NCBI GenBank assembly: GCA_910586985.1
Contig: CAJUKK010000020.1
Span: 1 to 8,910, forward strand
Source: an uncultured Christensenellaceae bacterium
GTDB taxonomy: Bacteria; Bacillota; Clostridia; Christensenellales; Borkfalkiaceae
Direction of reading: 5' to 3'
DNA length: 8,910 nucleotides
Made by a program: the position numbers and the translations under genes. This document shows, piece after piece, positions 5,704-8,910 of the stretch. The notes under the pieces were generated by a model. The model was not told where the DNA came from. It saw only the letters and a list, made by a program, of their open reading frames with translations, and ran no database searches. The stretch's first letter is position 1. Every line of letters starts with the position of its first letter.

Positions 5704-7140
5704 ATGCGAAAATTCATATGTACAATATTGGCGGCGACGATTGTTTTTCCGTCGGCAGTCGTGTTGGCAGCATGCGAAGACAGGGCAGAACGGGACAGTT
5801 ACCGGATTGATGCGGAATATTTTCCCGAAGAGCAAAAGCTTGCGGCTAAAATGTCGTATACGTTCGTCAATGATTTTGATACATCGTTGACAGAATTGAA
5901 GTTTCAGTTGCCCGCAAACGCTTACCGCGAGGGGGCGACCTATGCGCCCGTTTCCGAACTCTATTCTCCTGCGGCATATTACAGCGGAAAGAGTTACGGC
6001 GGGATCGAAGTAAAGTCGGTGAGCGGCGGCGAGTTCGAAATTGGCGGCGAGGATGCGAACATACTCTCCGTTCGCCTTGAAAAAGAAATTTTCCCCGACG
6101 AACAGATTGAAATTGCGTTTGAATTCGAAACGACGCTTGCAAAAATCAATCATCGGCTCGGCGTGGGGGAGAATGTCGTCAATCTTTCGGGATTTTATCC
6201 CGTTTTGTGTCATTATTCTGGCGAAGGTTTTCAGGAATACGTCTATTCGTATAACGGCGATCCGTTCGTAACGGCTTGCGCAGACTTTGAGGTGAACCTA
6301 TCCGTGCCCGAACAATATACGGCGATTTGCTGCGGAAACGTAACGGAAGTTGCAGAAAACGGAAATAAAACGTATCATGTAATAGCGGAAAACGTGCGCG
6401 ATATCGCATTTGTCCTCGGAGAAAATTATAAGAGCGTGCAAACGGATGCGGGAGGCGTGCGGGTGGAATACTGCTATTTTGCCGATCAGGCGCCCGAAGA
6501 GACGCTCGCCGTCGCCGCGCAAAGCCTTAATTTTTACTCTCGCACGTTCGGGAATTATCCCTATTCGCGCTACGTTGTCGCAGAAACGGATTTCCCTTAC
6601 GGCGGGATGGAGTATCCGACGCTGTCTATGATCTCGTCGAAATTGAGCGAAGACGACCGCACGGTCGCCGTGGCGCACGAAACGGCTCATCAATGGTGGT
6701 ACGGCGTCGTCGGCAGCAATCAGTTTGAAAACGCATGGCAGGACGAGGGGCTTACGGATTATTCCGCGGCGTTGTTTTTCAATGCGTCTTCCTTTGGATT
6801 TACGGGCGACGATCTGATGCGCGGCGCGGAAAAATCTTATAGGGATTTTTTCTCCGTTTATTCCCAGTTGCACGGCGAGACGAATACGGTTATGACGCGA
6901 CCGCTCACGTCGTTTACGAGCGAATACGAATATGTGAACATAGCGTACGGGAAAAGCGCGATCATGTTTGACCGTCTTAAAACCGCAATCGGCGAAAAAA
7001 AGTTTATCAACGGTCTTAAGCGTTACTACGAAACGTACGCTTACAAGATTGCTTCGCCCGAAGATCTTTCGTCCTGTTTCGGCGGCGGAAATGCGGCGGC
7101 GCTTATGCGCTCTTTTACCGACGGACTGTGCGTAATATAG
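5704..7140 (+). CDS. Lipoprotein M1-family zinc metallopeptidase
   Basis: The 478-residue product begins with a lipoprotein signal peptide whose lipobox LAAC puts the lipidated cysteine at C24, so the mature protein should be anchored outside the cytoplasmic membrane. An N-terminal beta domain (about 30-230) precedes the catalytic domain. The exopeptidase-type substrate loop is GGMEY (300-304). The zinc motif is HETAH (325-329) with the third ligand E348, giving the exact HEXXH-x18-E spacing of family M1. Y415 (AYGKSA) is the expected transition-state tyrosine. It lacks the long C-terminal helical domain of PepN-type enzymes. Start ATG 5704 is preferred over the in-frame ATG 5671, which lies in the hairpin, has no ribosome binding site and would spoil the signal peptide. 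The substrate is unknown. No clear terminator follows, so transcripts may run on to 7356. Confidence 0.9.
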   Translation: MRKFICTILAATIVFPSAVVLAACEDRAERDSYRIDAEYFPEEQKLAAKMSYTFVNDFDTSLTELKFQLPANAYREGATYAPVSELYSPAAYYSGKSYGGIEVKSVSGGEFEIGGEDANILSVRLEKEIFPDEQIEIAFEFETTLAKINHRLGVGENVVNLSGFYPVLCHYSGEGFQEYVYSYNGDPFVTACADFEVNLSVPEQYTAICCGNVTEVAENGNKTYHVIAENVRDIAFVLGENYKSVQTDAGGVRVEYCYFADQAPEETLAVAAQSLNFYSRTFGNYPYSRYVVAETDFPYGGMEYPTLSMISSKLSEDDRTVAVAHETAHQWWYGVVGSNQFENAWQDEGLTDYSAALFFNASSFGFTGDDLMRGAEKSYRDFFSVYSQLHGETNTVMTRPLTSFTSEYEYVNIAYGKSAIMFDRLKTAIGEKKFINGLKRYYETYAYKIASPEDLSSCFGGGNAAALMRSFTDGLCVI

Positions 7141-7162
7141 CTAAAAAAGTTTTGAAAAACAG

Positions 7163-7191
7163 TTGCCAAAATCTGATTCTTGGGTTATAAT
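7163..7191 (+). promoter_or_regulatory. Strong promoter of the sORF-corA leader
   Basis: -35 TTGCCA (7163-7168, five of six consensus bases if TTGACA is compared with C for A) and a perfect -10 TATAAT (7186-7191) are separated by 17 bp. The transcription start should be near 7198, about 20 nt before the small ORF. I see no convincing promoter between the downstream terminator and corA, so this is likely corA's promoter too. Confidence 0.85.
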
Positions 7192-7218
7192 GGGAATAAT
7201 AAGACAAAGGAGTTCGAA

Positions 7219-7296
7219 ATGGACGCTGCGCCAAACAACCCATGTGTTGTTTACAACGGAACAATCCCCGTGCGGATCGGAATGAGAGTACTTTAA
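7219..7296 (+). CDS. 25-codon small ORF, candidate leader peptide upstream of corA
   Basis: ATG 7219 is preceded by AAAGGAG (7206-7212) at an ideal 6-nt spacing, and the frame stops at TAA 7294-7296. The peptide starts MDAAPNNPCVVYNG and ends with PVRIGMRVL. It has three prolines (P5, P8, P17), one Cys and no membrane segment. I know no homologue. Its promoter, ribosome binding site and following terminator (7328-7356) make a complete small transcription unit. Codons 17-19 (CCC GTG CGG) contain an exact copy of the terminator's 3' arm, so translation of these codons could decide whether the terminator forms. It may be a regulatory leader peptide for corA or simply an independent small protein; the sequence alone does not decide between them. 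Confidence 0.6.
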   Translation: MDAAPNNPCVVYNGTIPVRIGMRVL

Positions 7297-7327
7297 AGAG
7301 ATAATTACGGCATAAGTATTTCTAAGG

Positions 7328-7356
7328 CGCACGGCGGTTTTTCCCGTGCGTTTTTT
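7328..7356 (+). terminator. Intrinsic terminator between the small ORF and corA
   Basis: CGCACGG (7328-7334) pairs with CCGTGCG (7344-7350) around a 9-nt loop, followed by six T (7351-7356). It lies 48 nt upstream of the corA start and 31 nt after the small ORF's stop, so corA expression depends on read-through unless an unseen promoter exists. Confidence 0.88.
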
Positions 7357-7404
7357 GTTGCCCTTTTTGCGCAAAATAAAAAGGAGCGGAATTCAAAGGC
7401 GGAA

Positions 7405-8394
7405 ATGCTTATGATTAAATATTTTAAATCAACCGAAAACGAAAACACGACGCGCATTGCGGCGTTCGAAAAGGGGTGTTGGGTGGATATGATCAATCCT
7501 TCCGACGACGAAGTAGAGGACGTCTGCGCCCTTACCGGCGTGGCTGAGGAAATGATCAAAGCCGCGCTCGACGAGGAGGAGACGGCGCGCGTTGAGCGCG
7601 ACGACGGGAATTTTCTCTGTCTTCTGGATACGCCGACGATCACCGATACGGAGGACGGCGATACCTATGAGACGATTCCTATGGCGATCATTTATAATGA
7701 AAATTGTATAATAACCGTCTCTTTGCGCGGCAATCCCGTGCTCGGGGATTTTGTGTCCAGCCGTGTAGATATCGATACGGCGCGTCCCGTGTTGTTTATT
7801 CTTGAATTTATGATGGGGAATGCGAAACGGTTTTTGTCCAATTTGCGGCAGATCGATAAAAAGTCTCACCGCGTACAGGCAGAACTTCACCGTTCGATGA
7901 AGAACCGCGAACTTATTCAATTACTTGCGCTTGAAAATTCGCTTGTCTATTTTTCCACCGCGCTTAATTCCAATATCAAGGTATACAATAAGTTTGAACG
8001 CGTTCCCGAGGTTGTCGGAAACGAGGATTATAGAGACGTATTCGACGACGTCGTCATCGAGACCCGTCAGGCAATGGAGATGTGTAATATTTATCGCGAC
8101 ATTCTCTCGGGCACGATGGACGCATATGCGTCCGTTATCTCCAACAACGTAAATATCGTAATGAAATTGTTGACGGTCATCACGATGATCATTTCTATTC
8201 CGACGTTGATTGCGAGTTTGTGGGGAATGAACGTCGGGGTGCCGTTCGGAGACACCGCAGGCGGGTTCTGGATCGTACTCGGCATTTCAGTTGTGATCAC
8301 AGGAATCGTAGCGATGTTCATTGTGCGCGCAACAAATTCTATTCGTATCAAAACGCCCCGTCAGATCAAACGAAAAAGGCGTCGCGGCGACTGA
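7405..8394 (+). CDS. corA: CorA-family divalent cation (Mg2+/Co2+) transporter
   Basis: The 329-residue product is a CorA-type pentameric channel for uptake of Mg2+ and related ions across the cytoplasmic membrane. A large cytoplasmic alpha/beta domain and long stalk helix (to about 248) lead into transmembrane helix 1 (249-272), the GMN selectivity motif (274-276, reading WGMNV where most members have YGMN), a short outer loop GVPFGD, and helix 2 (287-307). The C-terminal tail is very basic (KRKRRRGD), as expected at the inner face. ATG 7405 (AAAGG at 7395-7399) and ATG 7411 are both possible; the family usually begins MIK, which favours 7411. A zinc-ribbon gene follows after 12 nt. The leader upstream carries a terminator and a possible attenuator. 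Confidence 0.92.
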   Translation: MLMIKYFKSTENENTTRIAAFEKGCWVDMINPSDDEVEDVCALTGVAEEMIKAALDEEETARVERDDGNFLCLLDTPTITDTEDGDTYETIPMAIIYNENCIITVSLRGNPVLGDFVSSRVDIDTARPVLFILEFMMGNAKRFLSNLRQIDKKSHRVQAELHRSMKNRELIQLLALENSLVYFSTALNSNIKVYNKFERVPEVVGNEDYRDVFDDVVIETRQAMEMCNIYRDILSGTMDAYASVISNNVNIVMKLLTVITMIISIPTLIASLWGMNVGVPFGDTAGGFWIVLGISVVITGIVAMFIVRATNSIRIKTPRQIKRKRRRGD

Positions 8395-8406
8395 GCGGAG
8401 GGGATT

Positions 8407-8607
8407 ATGCCTATATTACAATACAGATGCGCACAATGCGGGAAAGAGTTTGAAGAACTTGTCAGACGGTATGACGAGGAGGAAGTGCGTTGTCCCGCAT
8501 GCGGAGAAAAAGCAGAACGCAGTTATTCGGGCGAGATTTTTTCTGCAACGGGGAAGCCTGGCAAGCATTGCAGCGGCAACTGCAAAACTTGCGGCGGATG
8601 CAAATAA
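8407..8607 (+). CDS. FmdB-type zinc-ribbon protein with a cysteine-rich tail
   Basis: The 66-residue protein begins MPILQYRCAQCGKEFEE, the typical opening of FmdB-family putative regulatory zinc ribbons. C8, C11, C29 and C32 (two CxxC pairs, the second in CPACG) should bind one zinc ion. The tail CSGNCKTCGGC adds C55, C59, C62 and C65, which could hold a second metal ion. The exact function of the family is not established. Start ATG 8407 has GGAGGGG at 8397-8403. It begins 12 nt after corA, so the two are probably co-transcribed, and the strong terminator that follows ends the unit. Confidence 0.9.
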   Translation: MPILQYRCAQCGKEFEELVRRYDEEEVRCPACGEKAERSYSGEIFSATGKPGKHCSGNCKTCGGCK

Positions 8608-8611
8608 ATTT

Positions 8612-8647
8612 AAAAGTCTTTTCGTTTTGGCGGCGAAAAGACTTTTT
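8612..8647 (+). terminator. Intrinsic terminator after the FmdB-type gene
   Basis: A perfect 13-bp stem (AAAAGTCTTTTCG at 8612-8624 with CGAAAAGACTTTT at 8634-8646) and a 9-nt loop end in a T-run (8643-8647). The A-rich 5' side could let it work in both directions. It closes the corA transcription unit. Confidence 0.92.
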
Positions 8648-8733
8648 ATATGAAACGCATAATCTATATATTGTGGGAAGAACCAACGTTATTCGCAACA
8701 TAGAAGGCATGTAAAAATTTCCTGATATTTCTG
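8648..8733. other. Gene-free spacer downstream of the corA unit
   Basis: No credible gene is visible. A 17-codon ORF starts at ATG 8650 but lacks a ribosome binding site and overlaps the terminator's edge. The rest is AT-rich spacer leading into the A-tract region of the next promoter. Confidence 0.6.
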
Positions 8734-8793
8734 AAAAAAAGTACGAAAAAATTCGAAAAAACGCTTGACTAAAAAAATGATAAGTGTTAATAT
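8734..8793 (+). promoter_or_regulatory. Strong promoter with A-tract UP-like element
   Basis: -35 TTGACT (8765-8770) and -10 TAATAT (8788-8793) are separated by 17 bp. An extended -10 TGT (8785-8787) directly precedes the -10. A-tracts at 8734-8740, 8746-8751 and 8756-8761 repeat at about 10-11 bp immediately upstream of the -35, where the RNA polymerase alpha subunits bind UP elements. Transcription should start near 8800. This is the style of promoter seen at stable-RNA operons, although the downstream gene is outside the window. Confidence 0.7.
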
Positions 8794-8797
8794 GTAT

Positions 8798-8826
8798 AAG
8801 CTGTCTCCAAGGCAGCTTGCTTTTTT
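8798..8826 (+). terminator. Terminator-like hairpin at the predicted transcript start
   Basis: AAGCTGTC (8798-8805) pairs with GGCAGCTT (8811-8818) over 8 bp with one G-U and a 5-nt loop. GC and six T (8821-8826) follow. As it starts at the predicted +1 (near 8800), it would be the first structure in the new RNA. Normal termination so close to the start is doubtful. Confidence 0.5.
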
Positions 8827-8910
8827 CATTAAAAAGCCCTTCTTTTGAAGGAAATCCGAAGATTGACAACTGCATAGCAAGAACGGAAGTTTCGATTTAT
8901 GGAGACATAG
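8827..8910 (+). other. Untranslated leader running off the window
   Basis: There is no ORF with a ribosome binding site. A small hairpin CCTTC-TTTT-GAAGG lies at 8838-8851. TGGAGACA (8900-8907) is an exact complement of TGTCTCCA (8802-8809) in the first hairpin, so the two ends of this leader can pair. The stretch TTGACAACTGCATAG (8873 region) loosely recalls motifs in Bacillota rRNA leaders and spacers, but no 16S rRNA sequence starts inside the window. Confidence 0.4.

Larger units (their letters stand above)
7198..7356 (+). promoter_or_regulatory. Candidate transcription attenuator in the corA leader
   Basis: From the predicted transcript start the leader holds: the 25-codon ORF; an early hairpin inside it (AAACAAC 7233-7239 with GTTGTTT 7246-7252); CCCGTGCG at 7267-7274; a middle hairpin (AGTACTT 7287-7293 with AAGTATT 7314-7320); and the terminator. 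The terminator's 5' arm CGCACGG (7328-7334) can pair either with its own 3' arm (7344-7350) or with the identical upstream copy (7268-7274). The second pairing would be an antiterminator. The inner hairpin would bring those distant strands close. A ribosome on the ORF would compete for the upstream copy. The mechanism is inferred; the complementarity is directly visible. Confidence 0.5.

Noticed and set aside
6298..6873. Minus-strand 191-codon ORF within the M1 gene
   Set aside because: It lies wholly opposite a gene with catalytic motifs, has no recognisable domain or ribosome binding site, and has arginine-rich antisense composition.
7198..7356. Known riboswitch (M-box, yybP-ykoY, T-box)
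   Set aside because: No conserved core such as the T-box AGGGTGG-type sequence, nor other recognisable conserved cores, could be found; the visible logic is ORF plus alternative hairpins.
7429..7920. Minus-strand 163-codon ORF opposite corA
   Set aside because: It is an antisense shadow of corA codon bias with no supporting signals.
8650..8703. 17-codon ORF after the FmdB-type gene terminator
   Set aside because: There is no ribosome binding site and the start abuts the terminator T-run, so no transcript is expected.
8462..8875. Minus-strand 137-codon ORF across the window end
   Set aside because: It runs through a strong terminator, a promoter and A-tracts; its composition follows these elements (Phe/Lys runs), not a protein.
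8895..8910. Possible start of 16S rRNA (TTTATGGAGA)
   Set aside because: Only a short resemblance exists; the conserved GAGTTTGATC does not follow before the window ends.
1..8910. CRISPR arrays, insertion sequences, tRNA genes
   Set aside because: No regularly spaced repeats, transposase motifs, terminal inverted repeats or T-loop sequences with acceptor pairing were seen.

Overview
The window looks like a chromosomal segment of a low-to-mid GC Bacillota bacterium, most likely an uncultured member of the class Clostridia. The evidence is the gene order prmA-rsmE-mtaB-HIT, which in Bacillota sits downstream of hrcA-grpE-dnaK-dnaJ, together with strong AGGAGG-type ribosome binding sites, TTGACA/TATAAT promoters and compact U-tract terminators. 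All genes are on the + strand. I see no mobile element, tRNA, CRISPR array or phage gene.

Region 1 (1-3432) is a translation and rRNA/tRNA modification operon. A strong terminator (16-57) closes whatever lies upstream, probably dnaJ. A consensus promoter (95-123) then drives prmA (L11 methyltransferase), rsmE (16S m3U1498), mtaB (tRNA t6A methylthiotransferase) and a HIT-family hydrolase. The genes overlap or nearly touch. The promoter is so close to the prmA ATG that the mRNA may be leaderless. A terminator-shaped hairpin (3401-3432) ends the operon, but it also contains the ribosome binding site of the next gene.

Region 2 (3433-5611) holds three envelope-type genes: a 142-aa single-pass protein with a tentative YwmB-like C-terminus; a membrane-anchored M23/LytM protein resembling SpoIIQ, with one catalytic His replaced; and a 256-aa single-pass protein with a long acidic tail. 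The latter has its own promoter.

Region 3 (5612-7140) encodes a lipoprotein M1 metallopeptidase. Its ribosome binding site is again embedded in a terminator-like hairpin.

Region 4 (7141-8647) is the most interesting. A near-consensus promoter is followed by a 25-codon ORF with a strong ribosome binding site, then a terminator, then corA (divalent cation channel) and an FmdB-type zinc-ribbon gene. An exact copy of the terminator's 3' arm (CCCGTGCG) lies inside the small ORF, so the terminator's 5' arm has two possible partners. This is the geometry of a translation-coupled attenuator for corA, and I can name no known riboswitch or leader family that it matches.

Region 5 (8648-8910) has no gene. 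It contains phased A-tracts, a strong promoter (8765-8793), a terminator-like hairpin right at the predicted transcription start, and a structured leader running off the end. A stable-RNA operon or another structured-leader gene may follow.
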